Positions 50,486 through 60,946 of a DNA stretch of 60,946 nt are shown here, in pieces. The stretch's first letter is position 1, and the number at the start of each line of letters is the position of its first letter. The position numbers and the translations under genes were made by a program. The DNA is taken from contig NZ_JAUMUI010000013.1 of the NCBI RefSeq assembly GCF_030530745.1, forward strand, positions 1 to 60,946. The letters are read 5' to 3'. This DNA comes from Neisseria sp. Lineage in GTDB: Bacteria; Pseudomonadota; Gammaproteobacteria; Burkholderiales; Neisseriaceae. The notes beneath the pieces were generated by a model. The model did not search any database. It was not told the DNA's origin and saw only the letters and a program-made list of their open reading frames with translations.

Positions 50486-51286
50486 ATGCAAACCTACACC
50501 ATCAAACCCGAAAACGAACACCACGAAGGCCGTCGCGGCTACCACGGCACCGCCGTCGTGCATTCCATCGAATCCTGCGGCACGGTCGACGGCCCCGGCC
50601 TGCGTTTCGTGCTGTTTCTGCAAGGCTGCCTGATGCGCTGCCTCTATTGCCACAACCGCGACACTTGGGATATGCACACCGACAAATCGCAAGAGCTTAC
50701 CGTGGAGCAGGTGATGAAACAGGTGCTGTCATACCGCCACTACCTCAAAGCCACCGGAGGCGGCGTAACCGCAACCGGCGGCGAGCCGCTGCTGCAATAC
50801 GAATTTCTGCGCGACTGGTTCACCGCCTGCCGCGAGCACGACATCCACACCTGTCTCGACACCAACGGCTACGCCTTGCATTACGACGAAATCCTCGACG
50901 ACCTGCTCGACCACACCAATCTGGTGATGCTCGACCTGAAACAGATTGATCCCGAAATCCACAAAGTGCTGGTGGGCATTCCCAACACCAAAACCCTCAA
51001 CTTCGCCCGCTATCTGGCCGAGCGCAACCAACCCGTGCGCGTGCGCTATGTGATCGTGCCCGGCTACACCGACGACGAACGTTCGGCCAACCTGCTCGGC
51101 GGATTTATCGGTGGTATGGAAAACGTGGAAACCGTGGAGCTTCTGCCGTATCACGAACTGGGCGCGCACAAATGGGAGCTGTGCGGCGACGAATACAAAC
51201 TCAAGGGCGTACACCCGCCGCCCAAAGAAACCGTGTTAAAAATCAAAGAAATTTTAGAGGGTTACGGTAAAAATATTATTCTGTAG
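50486..51286 (+). CDS. pflA: Pyruvate formate-lyase-activating enzyme
   Basis: A 266-residue radical-SAM activase that abstracts hydrogen from the PflB glycine. The cluster motif is C48-x3-C52-x2-C55 ([14 protein letters not shown]), followed by [14 protein letters not shown] for [23 protein letters not shown] is the family N-terminus. The first 20 residues are extra compared with E. coli (246 total). ATG at 50486 is the first in frame after the pflB terminator region. Confidence 0.96.
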   Translation: MQTYTIKPENEHHEGRRGYHGTAVVHSIESCGTVDGPGLRFVLFLQGCLMRCLYCHNRDTWDMHTDKSQELTVEQVMKQVLSYRHYLKATGGGVTATGGEPLLQYEFLRDWFTACREHDIHTCLDTNGYALHYDEILDDLLDHTNLVMLDLKQIDPEIHKVLVGIPNTKTLNFARYLAERNQPVRVRYVIVPGYTDDERSANLLGGFIGGMENVETVELLPYHELGAHKWELCGDEYKLKGVHPPPKETVLKIKEILEGYGKNIIL

Positions 51287-51300
51287 GCCGTTAACGCCTA

Positions 51301-51350
51301 TCAGGCCGTCTGAAAGCAGGCAGACAGCATGGTTTTTTTTCAGACGGCCT
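51301..51350 (+). terminator. DUS inverted-pair terminator after pflA
   Basis: CAGGCCGTCTGAAA and TTTCAGACGGCCT flank a loop of about 22 bases with a T8 run, 15 bases past the pflA stop. Confidence 0.6.
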
Positions 51351-51598
51351 CAAAGAATTTTGCAAAGCTCCCGGCCTGATGGTTTTGTGAAATCCGTTTC
51401 CATATGATTACCGTCATCTATTTATTACCGTCATACTCGGGCTTGACCCGGGTATCTTTATTTTCTTGATTTCCCTGCCAAAAGAGAATAACCGGGTATG
51501 GCGGAACACAAACTTTTGGCAACCCGGTAACTTTGGCATTTTGTAAAACCAACAGCCTGATGCCTGGGTAGAAAAAGTCGGCATCACCGCCGTTTTTC
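51351..51598. repeat. Spacer with degraded double-hairpin repeat, copy 5
   Basis: CGTCATACTCGGGCTTGACC at 51429-51450 is an intact left arm. The right arm is reduced to ACCGGGTATGGCGG (51491-51504). The rest of this 250-base spacer has no recognisable gene. Confidence 0.6.
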
Positions 51599-51627
51599 TT
51601 GACAAACCAAGCCGTTGCTAAGATAAT
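51599..51627 (+). promoter_or_regulatory. Sigma-70 promoter of the rpsU-dnaG-rpoD cluster
   Basis: TTGACA (51599-51604) and GATAAT (51622-51627) are 17 bases apart, nearly consensus. The predicted start leaves a leader of about 200 bases before rpsU, containing a CCGCCGTTTGAATACGGCGG hairpin and a DUS. Confidence 0.7.
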
Positions 51628-51833
51628 CCGCCAATTCGTCTGCCGCCGTTTGAATACGGCGGGTAATTTTTCGGCAGCCTGTTGCTGCCGTGCCGTTAGG
51701 AGGTGGTGTTTACATCACGGCGCGTATCCCGCCCTGCCGTTTGGCAAAACTTGCGATACACACCTAACCTATTTTTAAGGCCGTCTGAAAACAAAGCGGC
51801 GGCCTGTAACCGATTTTGATTGAGGAATAAAAA

Positions 51834-52046
51834 ATGCCTGCTGTCCGTGTAAAAGAAAACGAACCTTTCGAAGTTGCCATGCGCCGTTTCAAACGCGCTG
51901 TGGAAAAAACCGGCCTGCTCACCGAGCTGCGCGCCCGCGAAGCCTACGAAAAGCCGACCACCGAGCGCAAACGCAAAAAAGCCGCTGCCGTCAAACGCCT
52001 GCAAAAACGCCTGCGCAGCCAGCAACTGCCCCCGAAACTCTACTAA
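51834..52046 (+). CDS. rpsU: 30S ribosomal protein S21
   Basis: A 70-residue basic ribosomal protein involved in translation initiation. [21 protein letters not shown] is the S21 signature, followed by a highly basic helix ([23 protein letters not shown]). It is the first gene of the macromolecular-synthesis cluster with yqeY, dnaG and rpoD. TGAGGAATAAAAA precedes the ATG. A terminator separates it from the next gene, allowing much higher rpsU expression. Confidence 0.97.
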   Translation: MPAVRVKENEPFEVAMRRFKRAVEKTGLLTELRAREAYEKPTTERKRKKAAAVKRLQKRLRSQQLPPKLY

Positions 52047-52081
52047 ATCCGCCGCGCTTTCCGATGCGGCGAAAGCAATGC

Positions 52082-52114
52082 ACACCGTAAGGCTTAGGCT
52101 TTGCGGTGTTTTTG
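52082..52114 (+). terminator. Terminator between rpsU and the yqeY-type gene
   Basis: ACACCGTAAGGCT and GGCTTTGCGGTGT pair with two G-T pairs, followed by TTTTTGG. In E. coli a terminator also lies between rpsU and dnaG. Confidence 0.75.
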
Positions 52115-52202
52115 GTTTTGTATGCCGTCTGAAAACTTGATTTTTTTACCGGACGGCACCATTAGAAGCCATACCGATTGTTTGATTTGACCGAACGACA
52201 CT

Positions 52203-52649
52203 ATGAACCTGAAAGCCCGACTTGCCGAAGACATGAAAACCGCCATGCGCGCCAAAGACAGCGTAACGCTTTCTACCGTGCGCCTGATTAATGCCGCCGT
52301 CAAACAGTTTGAAGTGGACGAACGCACGGAGGCAGACGATGCCAAAGTGGCGGCCATCATCACCAAAATGGTCAAACAGCGCAACGACAGCGCGAAAATC
52401 TACACCGATGCAGGCCGCAACGACCTGGCCGACAAAGAAAACGCCGAAACCGAAGTGCTCAAACGCTATCTGCCGCAGATGATGTCGGCAGAAGAAATCC
52501 GTACCGCCGTAGCGGCAGCCGTGGCCGAAACCGGCGCCGCCGGCATGGCCGATATGGGCAAAGCGATGGGCGTTTTGAAAACCCGCCTGGCCGGTAAAGC
52601 CGATATGGGCGAAGTGAATAAAGTGCTCAAAGCAATGTTGGCGGCCTGA
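52203..52649 (+). CDS. GatB/YqeY domain-containing protein
   Basis: A 148-residue soluble helical protein of the YqeY family, related to the tail domain of GatB, a tRNA amidotransferase subunit. MNLKARLAEDMKTAMRAKDSVTLSTVRLINAAVKQFEVDER is typical of the N-terminal helical bundle. The C-terminal MGVLKTRLAGKADMGEVNKVLKAML resembles the GatB tail. The separate protein has no proven function. In betaproteobacteria it commonly lies between rpsU and dnaG, as here. Confidence 0.9.
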   Translation: MNLKARLAEDMKTAMRAKDSVTLSTVRLINAAVKQFEVDERTEADDAKVAAIITKMVKQRNDSAKIYTDAGRNDLADKENAETEVLKRYLPQMMSAEEIRTAVAAAVAETGAAGMADMGKAMGVLKTRLAGKADMGEVNKVLKAMLAA

Positions 52650-52725
52650 TTGCCAAACAGGGCCGTCTGAAACGGATTACGGCCTAACCCGTTGCCGTTT
52701 TTCAGACGGCCTCGAATAAAAAACC

Positions 52726-54501
52726 ATGATACCCAGCGAATTTATAGACGAGCTGCTGGCCAAAGTCGATATCGTCGATATTATCGACGAGCATGTGCCG
52801 CTGAAAAAAGGCGGCGCCAACTATATGGCCTGCTGCCCGTTTCACAAAGAAAAATCGCCGTCGTTTTCGGTGAGCCCGCAGAAGCAGTTTTACCACTGCT
52901 TCGGTTGCGGCGCGCACGGCACGGCCATCGGTTTTATCATGGAGTATCAGGGGTTGGGCTTTACCGAGGCCGTGCAGTATCTGGCCGACCGCACGGGTTT
53001 GACCGTGCCGCGCACGCACGCCCGGCAGGACAACCCCGAACAGCGCGCCGAGCGCAAGAAAAAACAGCAAACGCTGGAAGAAACCACCGAAGCCGCCGCC
53101 GCTTTTTACAGAGGCCGTCTGAAACAGGATGCGCGCGCGCAGGAATACCTGCGCAAACGCGGCTTGAGCGCCGAAATCATCGAGCATTACGGCCTGGGCT
53201 ATGCGCCCGACGGCTGGCAGCCGCTGGCGCAGGTGTTCCGGCCCTATCCCAACACCCCGCTGGTGGAAAGCGGCATGGTGGTGGAAAAAGACGGCAAACA
53301 TTACGACCGCTTCCGCGACCGCATCATGTTTCCGATCCGCAACCCGCGCGGGCAGGTTATCGGCTTCGGCGCCCGCGTGCTCGACAAAGGCGAGCCGAAA
53401 TACCTCAATTCGCCCGAAACGCCGCTGTTCGACAAAGGCCGCAACCTCTACGGCCTGCACGAAGGCCGCGCCGCCATCAAAGAAGCAGGGCGCATTCTGG
53501 TGGTGGAAGGCTATATGGACGTGGTGGCGCTGGCGCAGTTCGGCATCGGTTACGGTGTGGCCGCGCTCGGCACCGCCACCACCGCCGAGCACGTGAAAAT
53601 CCTGATGCGGCAAACCGACAGCATTTATTTCTGCTTCGACGGCGACAGGGCAGGGCGCAAGGCCGCATGGCGCGCACTCGAAAATGCGCTGCCGCAGCTG
53701 AAAGACGGCAAAACGCTGCATTTTCTGTTTCTGCCCGAAGAGCACGATCCCGACAGCTATATCCGTGCCTACGGCAAAGCGCAGTTTGAAGACGTTCTGC
53801 TCAACCAAAGCAAGCCCTTGTCGGCCTATTTTTGGGAACACCTTTCAGACGGCCTCAATCTGAACACGCAAGAAGACAAGGCCGAGCTGGTGAAAACCAG
53901 CGCCCCGCTGCTCGCCCGGATTACCGCCCCCGCGTTATCCTTTCTGCTGAAACAGGAATTGGGCGGCAAAGTGGGCATCGATCCCGCCAATCTCGCCCGC
54001 CTGCTGGGGCAGGAAGCGCCCAAGCAGCACGTGAAGCAGAAAAATTACAAGCTGCCGCAGGAAACTTTCAGGCAGCCGCAGATGTCAACCCTAGTAGAGC
54101 GGCAGATACGCAGCCTCTTGATAAATCCCGCATGGGCTGCATATATAGAGCTGCCCGAATATCTGAACCTTAGCGGCGATTTCGCCTGCCTGGCCAACCT
54201 TGCCGAGCTTATCAACAGCCGCACGGAGCCGCCGGGCAGCGCACAGATTTTGGAACATATGCGCGGCACGCCTTACGAAGCCACCGTCAACCGCATTTTC
54301 CAAAACATGCAGTACGGTGCGGAAGAGCTGGAAAGCAGCAGCGAAGAAGATTGCGAAAGTTTCAAACTCGGCATGAAAAAACTGCTGAATGAGTTAAAAT
54401 ACGCCCAAATTGAAATGTTGAAACAAAAAAGCCGGCAGGGCGGTTTGAGCGAAAGCGAAAAAAAGCTGCTGCTGGCCTTATTGACGCCCGCAGCACATTG
54501 A
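52726..54501 (+). CDS. dnaG: DNA primase
   Basis: A 591-residue primase that makes RNA primers at the fork. The N-terminal CHC2 zinc ribbon has C37, H40, C58 and C61. The TOPRIM core has RILVVEGYMDVVALAQFG (about 257-274) and FCFDGDRAGRKAAWRAL with the Asp pair (about 304-320). The C-terminal DnaB-binding helical domain ends at 591 (E. coli 581). Two DUS lie inside (GRLKQD and LSDGLN). It is followed by rpoD after 155 bases. Confidence 0.96.
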   Translation: MIPSEFIDELLAKVDIVDIIDEHVPLKKGGANYMACCPFHKEKSPSFSVSPQKQFYHCFGCGAHGTAIGFIMEYQGLGFTEAVQYLADRTGLTVPRTHARQDNPEQRAERKKKQQTLEETTEAAAAFYRGRLKQDARAQEYLRKRGLSAEIIEHYGLGYAPDGWQPLAQVFRPYPNTPLVESGMVVEKDGKHYDRFRDRIMFPIRNPRGQVIGFGARVLDKGEPKYLNSPETPLFDKGRNLYGLHEGRAAIKEAGRILVVEGYMDVVALAQFGIGYGVAALGTATTAEHVKILMRQTDSIYFCFDGDRAGRKAAWRALENALPQLKDGKTLHFLFLPEEHDPDSYIRAYGKAQFEDVLLNQSKPLSAYFWEHLSDGLNLNTQEDKAELVKTSAPLLARITAPALSFLLKQELGGKVGIDPANLARLLGQEAPKQHVKQKNYKLPQETFRQPQMSTLVERQIRSLLINPAWAAYIELPEYLNLSGDFACLANLAELINSRTEPPGSAQILEHMRGTPYEATVNRIFQNMQYGAEELESSSEEDCESFKLGMKKLLNELKYAQIEMLKQKSRQGGLSESEKKLLLALLTPAAH

Positions 54502-54656
54502 AACCTTGAAACAGGCTTGCGAATACAATCCGCAGGCCGTCTGAAAACACATACATACCACTGCAACCGAGTCGTCTTGTACCTACCGCAGAACCCCATT
54601 TCCCATGTTTCAGACGGCCTTATTCCCGTTAAACCGTTTTAACCCGAGAATATTCT

Positions 54657-56618
54657 ATGTCCAACGAAAACACCGGTGTCCGCGACGGCGGATACGAAGA
54701 ACAAGACGACAACCGCCCGCTGACCCTCGAAGAGCAGCGGGCGCGGTTGCGCCAGCTCATCATCATGGGCAAAGAGCGCGGTTACATCACCTATTCCGAA
54801 ATCAACGACGCGCTGCCCGACGATATGTCGGACGCCGAGCAAATCGACAACATCGTCAGCATGATTGCCGGGTTAGGTATCCAAGTAACCGAGCAGGCGC
54901 CCGATGCCGAAGAAATGCTGATGAGCGACAACACCGCAGCCATCACCGATGATGACGCCGTAGCCGAAGCCGAGGCGGCTCTGTCGAGCGTGGACAGCGA
55001 ATTCGGCCGCACCACCGACCCCGTGCGCATGTATATGCGCGAAATGGGGCAGGTTGACCTGCTCACCCGCGAAGACGAAATCATTATCGCCAAAAAAATC
55101 GAAAATGCCCTCAAAAACATGGTGCAGGCAATTTCTGCCTGCCCCGGTTCGGTTGCCGAGATTCTCGAATTAATCAAGCGCATCCGCGAAGATGAAATCA
55201 AAGTCGACGAAGTGGTAGAAGCCATTATCGACCCCAACGAAGTGCTGTTGAACGAACTCGGTTTGGGGCATCTCGAAACCGCACCGGCCACCGCCTCCGC
55301 CGACACCGATGAGGGCGACGATGACGGTGATGAAAGCGACGACGATGAAGAAGACGAAGGCAGCGCAGAAGCCATTGCCGCTACCAACCTGGAAGAGCTG
55401 AAGCAGAAAGTGCTGGAACATTTTGAAAAAATCGAAGCCGATTACAATCAAATGATTGCCGCACTCTCCGAACACAACAGCCGCCATGCCGCTTATCTCG
55501 AACACCGTGACGCCATAGCCTCCAAGCTGCTCGAAGTGCGTTTTGCCACGCGCCAGATTGAAAGCCTGAGCAGCAGCCTGCGCGACCGTGTCGACAACAT
55601 CCGCAGGCTTGAGCGCGAAATCCGCGACATCTGCCTGGAACGCGTGCACATGGACCGCGATTATTTTATCGCCCATTTCCTGCCCGATATTACCAACCTT
55701 GAATGGGTGGAAGCCGAAATCGCCAAAAGCAATGTGTGGAGCAGCGCGCTCGACCGCTTCCGCCATGCCATCATCGAGAAGCAGGCCGAGCTGGCAAATA
55801 TGGAAACCCAAACTCAGATTTCCATTGAAGAGCTGAAAGAAATCAACAAAAACATGGTGGTCAGCGAAAAAGAAACCGCCGCAGCCAAGCAGGAAATGAT
55901 TCAGGCCAACCTGCGCCTGGTGATTTCGATTGCAAAAAAATACACCAACCGCGGTTTGCAGTTTCTCGATTTGATTCAGGAAGGCAATATCGGCCTGATG
56001 AAGGCGGTGGATAAATTCGAATACCGGCGCGGCTACAAGTTTTCAACCTACGCCACCTGGTGGATACGCCAGGCGATTACCCGTTCGATTGCCGACCAGG
56101 CGCGCACCATCCGCATTCCGGTGCACATGATCGAAACCATCAACAAAATGAACCGTATCTCGCGCCAATACCTGCAGGAAACCGGTGAAGAGCCCGATTC
56201 TGCCAAACTGGCCGAGCTGATGGAAATGCCGGAAGAAAAAATCCGCAAAATCATGAAAATCGCCAAAGAGCCGATTTCGATGGAAACCCCCATCGGCGAC
56301 GACGACGATTCGCATCTGGGCGATTTTATCGAAGATATAAACAACATCGCCCCCGCCGAGGCCGCCATGTATTCGAGCCTGCACGAAGTAACCAAAGAAG
56401 TGCTTGAAAGCCTCACCCCGCGCGAGGCAAAAGTGCTGAGAATGCGTTTCGGCATCGATATGAACACCGACCACACGCTTGAAGAAGTGGGCAAACAGTT
56501 CGACGTTACCCGCGAACGTATCCGCCAAATTGAAGCCAAAGCCCTGCGCAAGCTGCGCCACCCCACCCGCAGCGACCGCCTGCGCAGCTTCTTGGACAGC
56601 GAAGAAAACAAGCAGTAG
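54657..56618 (+). CDS. rpoD: RNA polymerase primary sigma factor RpoD
   Basis: A 653-residue housekeeping sigma-70. Region 1.1 is at the N-terminus. A very acidic spacer (about 216-237, rich in Asp and Glu) lies in the non-conserved region. Region 2 (about 430-490) has [36 protein letters not shown] for core binding and -10 recognition. Region 4 (about 585-640) has [30 protein letters not shown] for -35 recognition. The ATG at 54657 gives the family N-terminus. It ends the rpsU-yqeY-dnaG-rpoD cluster; a DUS terminator follows. Confidence 0.97.
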   Translation: MSNENTGVRDGGYEEQDDNRPLTLEEQRARLRQLIIMGKERGYITYSEINDALPDDMSDAEQIDNIVSMIAGLGIQVTEQAPDAEEMLMSDNTAAITDDDAVAEAEAALSSVDSEFGRTTDPVRMYMREMGQVDLLTREDEIIIAKKIENALKNMVQAISACPGSVAEILELIKRIREDEIKVDEVVEAIIDPNEVLLNELGLGHLETAPATASADTDEGDDDGDESDDDEEDEGSAEAIAATNLEELKQKVLEHFEKIEADYNQMIAALSEHNSRHAAYLEHRDAIASKLLEVRFATRQIESLSSSLRDRVDNIRRLEREIRDICLERVHMDRDYFIAHFLPDITNLEWVEAEIAKSNVWSSALDRFRHAIIEKQAELANMETQTQISIEELKEINKNMVVSEKETAAAKQEMIQANLRLVISIAKKYTNRGLQFLDLIQEGNIGLMKAVDKFEYRRGYKFSTYATWWIRQAITRSIADQARTIRIPVHMIETINKMNRISRQYLQETGEEPDSAKLAELMEMPEEKIRKIMKIAKEPISMETPIGDDDDSHLGDFIEDINNIAPAEAAMYSSLHEVTKEVLESLTPREAKVLRMRFGIDMNTDHTLEEVGKQFDVTRERIRQIEAKALRKLRHPTRSDRLRSFLDSEENKQ

Positions 56619-56647
56619 GTAAACACAAATAAGGTTGTTTGGTATGG

Positions 56648-56684
56648 AAAGGCCGTCTGAAAATACAATTTTCAGACGGCCTTT
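56648..56684. terminator. Bidirectional DUS-pair terminator, rpoD/fur
   Basis: AAAGGCCGTCTGAAAAT and its complement form a stem of about 16 bp between convergent rpoD and fur. Confidence 0.7.
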
Positions 56685-56759
56685 CCGGCTGTGCATGAAA
56701 CGTTCCGGAAGGGCAGGATATCGTCATCGTACCGTCCGGAACGCGGGGGACAGACAGAA

Positions 56760-57197
56760 TCAGCGTTTGCCTTTCTGCTGGCATCCGCTGCATACGCCGT
56801 ACATATATAAAGCGTGATCCACCACTTTATAGCCGTTTTCTTCGGCAATCCTGTCTTGCAGCTGTTCGATTTCTTCATTGTGGAACTCGGTTACTTTACC
56901 GCATTTTACGCACACGATATGGTCGTGGTGGCCGCCTTGGTTCAGTTCGTAAACCGCCTTGCCGGTTTCAAAATGGTGGCGCAGCAGGATGCCGGCCTGT
57001 TCGAACTGGGTCAGCACGCGGTAGATGGTGGCCACGCCGATTTCGATGCCTTCGTCGAGCAGGATGCGGTAAACATCTTCGGCGCTCAGGTGCTCTTCGG
57101 CATGGGTTTCGAACAAATCCAGGATTTTCAGGCGCGGGCCGGTTACTTTCAGGCCGTTGTCTTTCAACTGGGCGATATTGCTGAAATTATTTTCCAT
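56760..57197 (-). CDS. fur: Ferric uptake regulator Fur
   Basis: A 145-residue iron-responsive repressor. The winged helix (about 1-80) has GLKVTGPRLKILDLFETHAEEHLSAEDVYRIL and VATIYRVLTQFEQAGIL. The metal-binding half has HHDHIVCVKCGKVTEF (CxxC) and a C-terminal CSGCQQKGKR. Start at 57197 (MENNFSNIAQ); an upstream in-frame extension is not conserved. It is divergent from bamE over about 160 bases. It probably acts on bfd and tonB in this window. Confidence 0.96.
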   Translation of the reverse strand: MENNFSNIAQLKDNGLKVTGPRLKILDLFETHAEEHLSAEDVYRILLDEGIEIGVATIYRVLTQFEQAGILLRHHFETGKAVYELNQGGHHDHIVCVKCGKVTEFHNEEIEQLQDRIAEENGYKVVDHALYMYGVCSGCQQKGKR

Positions 57198-57360
57198 AAT
57201 CCTCTCATACCCTTGTGGTTCAATTGCCGTTATAATACGCATTTTTAGCGGCTTTGCCCACTATTTGATAATAAAGGTTTTTAATGGCCTGAACCTTTCA
57301 GGCATATTGATAACTAACTATATCCGGGCCGGAAACGGCTTTTTGATGAAAGGTAAACCA

Positions 57361-57798
57361 GTGAATAAAACCTTGTGCTTGGCCATTGCCGCCCTGTTGG
57401 GGCTGGCCGGCTGCTCTTCCGAGCGCGTATCGCATTTTCCCTCTTACAAACTGAAAGTGGTGCAGGGCAACGAATTGGATGCCCGTGCCGTGGTGTCGCT
57501 GCAACCGGGCATGAGCCGCGAGCAGGTGCAGCTGCTGCTGGGCACGCCGCTGCTGCGCGATCCGTTTCATGCCGACCGTTGGGACTATACGTTCAACATC
57601 GCCCGTAACGGTGTGATTTCCGATCAGCGCACGCTGACCCTCTATTTCAATAACGACCAACTGGTGCGCGCCGAAGGCAATGCCATCGAACACGCCGTGC
57701 AGCAGCTTCGGGCCGAGCAGGCCGCCGCCCCGCGCCCCGTTCAGCAGCCGCAGCAACCCCGGCAGCCGCAACCCGCTTTCCAACCCGATCCGCAATAA
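57361..57798 (+). CDS. bamE: Outer-membrane assembly lipoprotein BamE
   Basis: A 145-residue SmpA/BamE lipoprotein of the Bam complex, which inserts beta-barrel proteins. The signal peptide ends at LAGC (lipidated Cys18). The BamE core has LQPGMSREQVQLLLGTPLLRDPFHADRWDYTF. The C-terminus is a Pro/Gln tail (QQPQQPRQPQPAF), longer than in E. coli. I prefer the GTG at 57361, as AAAGG lies 6 bases before it; an ATG at 57346 is in frame. dapB follows after 15 bases. Confidence 0.93.
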   Translation: MNKTLCLAIAALLGLAGCSSERVSHFPSYKLKVVQGNELDARAVVSLQPGMSREQVQLLLGTPLLRDPFHADRWDYTFNIARNGVISDQRTLTLYFNNDQLVRAEGNAIEHAVQQLRAEQAAAPRPVQQPQQPRQPQPAFQPDPQ

Positions 57799-58626
<828 letters not shown>

Positions 58627-58656
58627 CTTGCTCTTTGTGATTGTATTGAGTGAATA

Positions 58657-58691
58657 TCAGGCCGTCTGAAAATATTTTTTCAGACGGCCTA
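58657..58691 (+). terminator. DUS inverted-pair terminator after dapB
   Basis: AGGCCGTCTGAAAA and its complement surround a short T-rich loop, about 30 bases past the dapB stop. Confidence 0.7.
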
Positions 58692-58760
58692 AACAACTTG
58701 CGAAGGCCTCTGACCGATATTTTGCAAAGATCCGTTTTAATCCTGAATTTATTTATGTTT

Positions 58761-58839
58761 CGTCATATCCGGGCTTGGCCCGGGTATCTGTTACTTCTTC
58801 CAAAACAACGAGATGCCCGGGTCAAGCCCGGGCATGACG
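58761..58839. repeat. Double-hairpin palindromic repeat, copy 6
   Basis: CGTCATATCCGGGCTTGGCC and GGGTCAAGCCCGGGCATGACG flank an AT-rich core. Both arms differ from other copies at a few bases, and the changes mostly keep the pairing, e.g. CCCGGG in place of CTCGGG. The rest of the 58627-58987 spacer holds DUS pairs only. Confidence 0.75.
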
Positions 58840-58987
58840 CAGATTTTTAAGATGACGGAATAACCGGCAAAGCCCCATGCCTTCAAACACAAACCGGTGA
58901 TAAAAACTTTCAGACGGCCTGTCATGCTTTACAAGGCCGTCTGAAGTTTTTTAACGGTTGTGTTCCGTTATCTGCGGTAGGGCAGGG

Positions 58988-60136
58988 TTAACGCTCTTCC
59001 ATCGGCACAAACGGCAGGTCGTCGGGGCCGGTGTAGTTGGCGCCGGGGCGGATGATTTTGCCGTCTTGGCGTTGTTCCAAAACATGCGCGCTCCAGCCGG
59101 TGGTGCGTGAAATCACGAACAGCGGGGTAAACATGGCGGTGGGCACGCCGAGTTTTTGGTAGGAAACGGCAGAGAACCAGTCGAGGTTGGGGAACATTTT
59201 TTTCTCGTTCCACATCAGGCTTTCCAAACGCTCGGCAATGTCAAAGAGGCGCATATCGCCGGTTTCGGCGCTCAGTTTGCGCGCCACTTCTTTAATCACC
59301 ACGTTGCGCGGGTCGGATACGGTGTAAACGGGGTGGCCGAAACCGATAACGATTTCTTTGCGGCCGATGCGTTCGCGGATGTCGGCCTCGGCTTCGTCGG
59401 CATTACGGTAGCGTTTCTGAATATCGTAAGCCACTTCGTTGGCACCGCCGTGTTTGGGGCCTTTAAGTGCGCCGATGGAGCCGGTGATGCACGAGTAAAT
59501 ATCGGAGCCTGTGCCGGCAATCACGCGCGAGGTGAAAGTGGAGGCGTTGAATTCGTGTTCTGCATAGAGAATCAGCGAAACATGCATGGCTTTAACATGA
59601 GATTTGCCGGGGCGTCTGCCGTGCAGCAGGTGCAGGAAATGGCCGCCGATGCTGTCTTCTTTGCTTTCTACTTTGATGCGTTTGCCGTTGTGTGAAAACT
59701 GATACCAATAAAGCAGCATGCTGCCCAAGCAGGCGATGAGCTTGTCGGCAATATCGCGCGCTTCGCTTTCGGGTTGGCTTTCGCGTTCGGGGTGTACGCA
59801 GCCGAGCATGGATACGCCGGTGCGTAAAACGTCCATCGGGTGGGTGTGCGCGGGCAGGCTTTCGAGCACTTGGATTACACGAATCGGCAGGCCGCGCAGG
59901 GACTGCAGTTTTTTCTTATAGGCGGCCAGCTCGAATTTGTTGGGCAGACGGCCGTGAATCAAAAGGTGGGCGACTTCTTCGAATTCGCAGTGTTCGGCCA
60001 GATCGAGAATGTCGTAACCGCGGTAGCTCAAGTCGTTACCGCTGCGGCCTACGGTGCACAGTGCGGTGTTGCCTGCGGCCACGCCTGAAAGGGCTACGGA
60101 TTTTTTGGGTTTGAAAATCGGGGTTTCGGTAGTCAT
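58988..60136 (-). CDS. prpC: 2-methylcitrate synthase
   Basis: A 382-residue citrate-synthase-fold enzyme joining propionyl-CoA and oxaloacetate. The catalytic His are in [14 protein letters not shown] and HGGANEV; the signature [15 protein letters not shown] follows, and the Asp is near FPNLDWFSA. The length (382) and N-terminal [26 protein letters not shown] fit PrpC and not the longer GltA. prpB lies directly upstream on the same strand, which decides between the two. It is read after prpB, with a 93-base spacer holding two inverted DUS. Confidence 0.94.
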   Translation of the reverse strand: MTTETPIFKPKKSVALSGVAAGNTALCTVGRSGNDLSYRGYDILDLAEHCEFEEVAHLLIHGRLPNKFELAAYKKKLQSLRGLPIRVIQVLESLPAHTHPMDVLRTGVSMLGCVHPERESQPESEARDIADKLIACLGSMLLYWYQFSHNGKRIKVESKEDSIGGHFLHLLHGRRPGKSHVKAMHVSLILYAEHEFNASTFTSRVIAGTGSDIYSCITGSIGALKGPKHGGANEVAYDIQKRYRNADEAEADIRERIGRKEIVIGFGHPVYTVSDPRNVVIKEVARKLSAETGDMRLFDIAERLESLMWNEKKMFPNLDWFSAVSYQKLGVPTAMFTPLFVISRTTGWSAHVLEQRQDGKIIRPGANYTGPDDLPFVPMEER

Positions 60137-60166
60137 TCGGATTCTCCTTTGTTGTGGATTTGGTGT

Positions 60167-60209
60167 TGTTTTTCAGACGGCCTGTAATGAAAACGAGGCC
60201 GTCTGAAAG
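60167..60209 (-). terminator. DUS inverted pair between prpB and prpC
   Basis: TTTCAGACGGCCT and AGGCCGTCTGAAA are separated by about 16 bases; read on the minus strand it could lessen read-through from prpB into prpC. Confidence 0.45.
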
Positions 60210-60229
60210 GTTTTGGCAAACGGTTGTTG

Positions 60230-60946
60230 TTATTTGCTGAACAGGGCGTCCAATTTCTGCTCGAAATCGTGGTAGTTCAGATGTTCGTAGAGTTCGGCGC
60301 GGGTTTGCATGGTATCGACCACGTTGGCCTGTGTGCCGTCGCGCATAATCGCTTCGTAAACGTTCAGTGCGGCTTTGCTGGCAGCGCGGAAAGTGGAGAG
60401 CGGGTAGAGCACGAGTTTCACGCCGTTTTCGGCCAGCTCCTGCCGGGTGTAGAGCGGGGTGGCGCCGAATTCGGTGATGTTGGCGAGCACCGGCACTTTC
60501 ATGGCTCCGGCGAATTTTTTATACATGCCCAACTCGGTTACGGCTTCGGGGAAAATCATATCCGCACCCGCTTCCACGCAGGCTTGGGCGCGTTCGACGG
60601 CGGCATCCAAACCTTCCACCGCCAGTGCGTCGGTGCGTGCCATAATCACGAAGTTTTCGTCCACGCGGGCATCTGCGGCGGCTTTGATGCGGTCAACCAT
60701 TTCGCTTTGTGGCACGATGGCTTTGTTGGGGCGGTGGCCGCAGCGTTTCTGCGCCACTTGGTCTTCGATATGCACGGCGGCCACGCCTGCGCGCTCGAAG
60801 TTGCGGATGGTGCGGGCGATGTTGAAAGCGCCGCCCCAGCCTACGTCGATGTCTACCAATAACGGCGTATCAACGTTGTCGGTGATGCGGCGCGCGTCGA
60901 TCAGCACGTCTTCCATGGTGGTGATGCCCAAATCGGGAATGCCGCA
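60230..60946 (-). CDS. prpB: Methylisocitrate lyase (partial, 5' end outside window)
   Basis: The C-terminal 238 residues of a PrpB-type lyase that splits 2-methylisocitrate to pyruvate and succinate. The frame is open to the window edge, so the start lies outside. [17 protein letters not shown] and [17 protein letters not shown] hold the metal site and the KRCGH catalytic Cys loop. [38 protein letters not shown] follows. The C-terminus KLDALF is family-like. It precedes prpC in the methylcitrate operon. Confidence 0.94.
   Translation of the reverse strand, partial: CGIPDLGITTMEDVLIDARRITDNVDTPLLVDIDVGWGGAFNIARTIRNFERAGVAAVHIEDQVAQKRCGHRPNKAIVPQSEMVDRIKAAADARVDENFVIMARTDALAVEGLDAAVERAQACVEAGADMIFPEAVTELGMYKKFAGAMKVPVLANITEFGATPLYTRQELAENGVKLVLYPLSTFRAASKAALNVYEAIMRDGTQANVVDTMQTRAELYEHLNYHDFEQKLDALFSK

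Noticed and set aside
51414-51605. 63-codon leftward frame in the pflA-rpsU spacer
   Set aside because: It reads through a degraded palindromic repeat and the rpsU promoter; no coding character.

Overview
The window is chromosomal DNA of a Neisseria-type betaproteobacterium. The 10-base DNA uptake sequence GCCGTCTGAA and its complement occur throughout, usually as AGGCCGTCTGAA (the AG-DUS dialect of several commensal Neisseria). Inverted DUS pairs form many of the terminators. Correia-like elements, paired bfrA/bfrB, and the 3' end of a tmRNA that matches the Neisseria ssrA sequence as I remember it point the same way. I cannot name the species. Nearly all of the window is core genome; I see no prophage, CRISPR array, rRNA or complete insertion sequence.

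Layout. 1-6.1 kb: ssrA 3' end, bfd, then leftward fadD, mnmA, purN, a ubiJ-like gene and an SDR gene. 6.4-9.7 kb: typA (leftward) and the iron-storage pair bfrA-bfrB (rightward). 10-16 kb leftward: recB, yihD, a glutaredoxin-like gene and pcnB. 16-18.6 kb rightward: a DUF3460 gene, an O-methyltransferase, a YbgF/CpoB-like lipoprotein, a YqaE-type membrane protein and purE. 18.7-22 kb leftward: a phosphopantetheinyl transferase, dld and two small envelope-type genes. 22.3-29.7 kb leftward: a 7-deazaguanine operon (queC-queD-DUF1304-giant helicase-queE) behind a preQ1-I riboswitch. 29.8-33.7 kb: grxD, argC, and a nitric-oxide cluster (nnrS, hemerythrin gene, divergent nsrR). 33.9-36 kb: tonB-exbB-exbD. 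36-43 kb: an mnmC oxidoreductase half, pyrF, hldA, a toxin-antitoxin module broken by a small transposable element, hldD, rraA and an osmC-type gene. 43-47.7 kb: a GntR regulator, an orphan RnfB-like ferredoxin, slyD, an Ala-rich lipoprotein and a GlcD-type FAD oxidoreductase. 48-51.3 kb: pflB and pflA. 51.8-56.6 kb: the macromolecular-synthesis cluster rpsU-yqeY-dnaG-rpoD. 56.7-60.9 kb: fur, bamE-dapB, and prpC plus the 3' part of prpB.

How the parts work together. Iron handling is a theme: bfd, bfrA/bfrB, tonB-exbBD and fur, with Fur-box-like sites before bfd and tonB. A low-oxygen/NO theme links nsrR, nnrS, the hemerythrin protein and pflBA, with an FNR-like site before pflB. Wobble-base tRNA modification appears three times (mnmA, mnmC, que genes).

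The least ordinary items are: (1) a 1747-residue protein that appears to join a DEDD exonuclease-like domain, a RecQ helicase and a UvrD-type helicase, coupled to queE by a 4-base overlap inside the riboswitch-led operon; (2) a zeta-type toxin gene whose start is split by a 161-bp IS5-type MITE with a CTAG duplication; (3) a family of double-hairpin repeats and Correia-like elements in the intergenic spaces.
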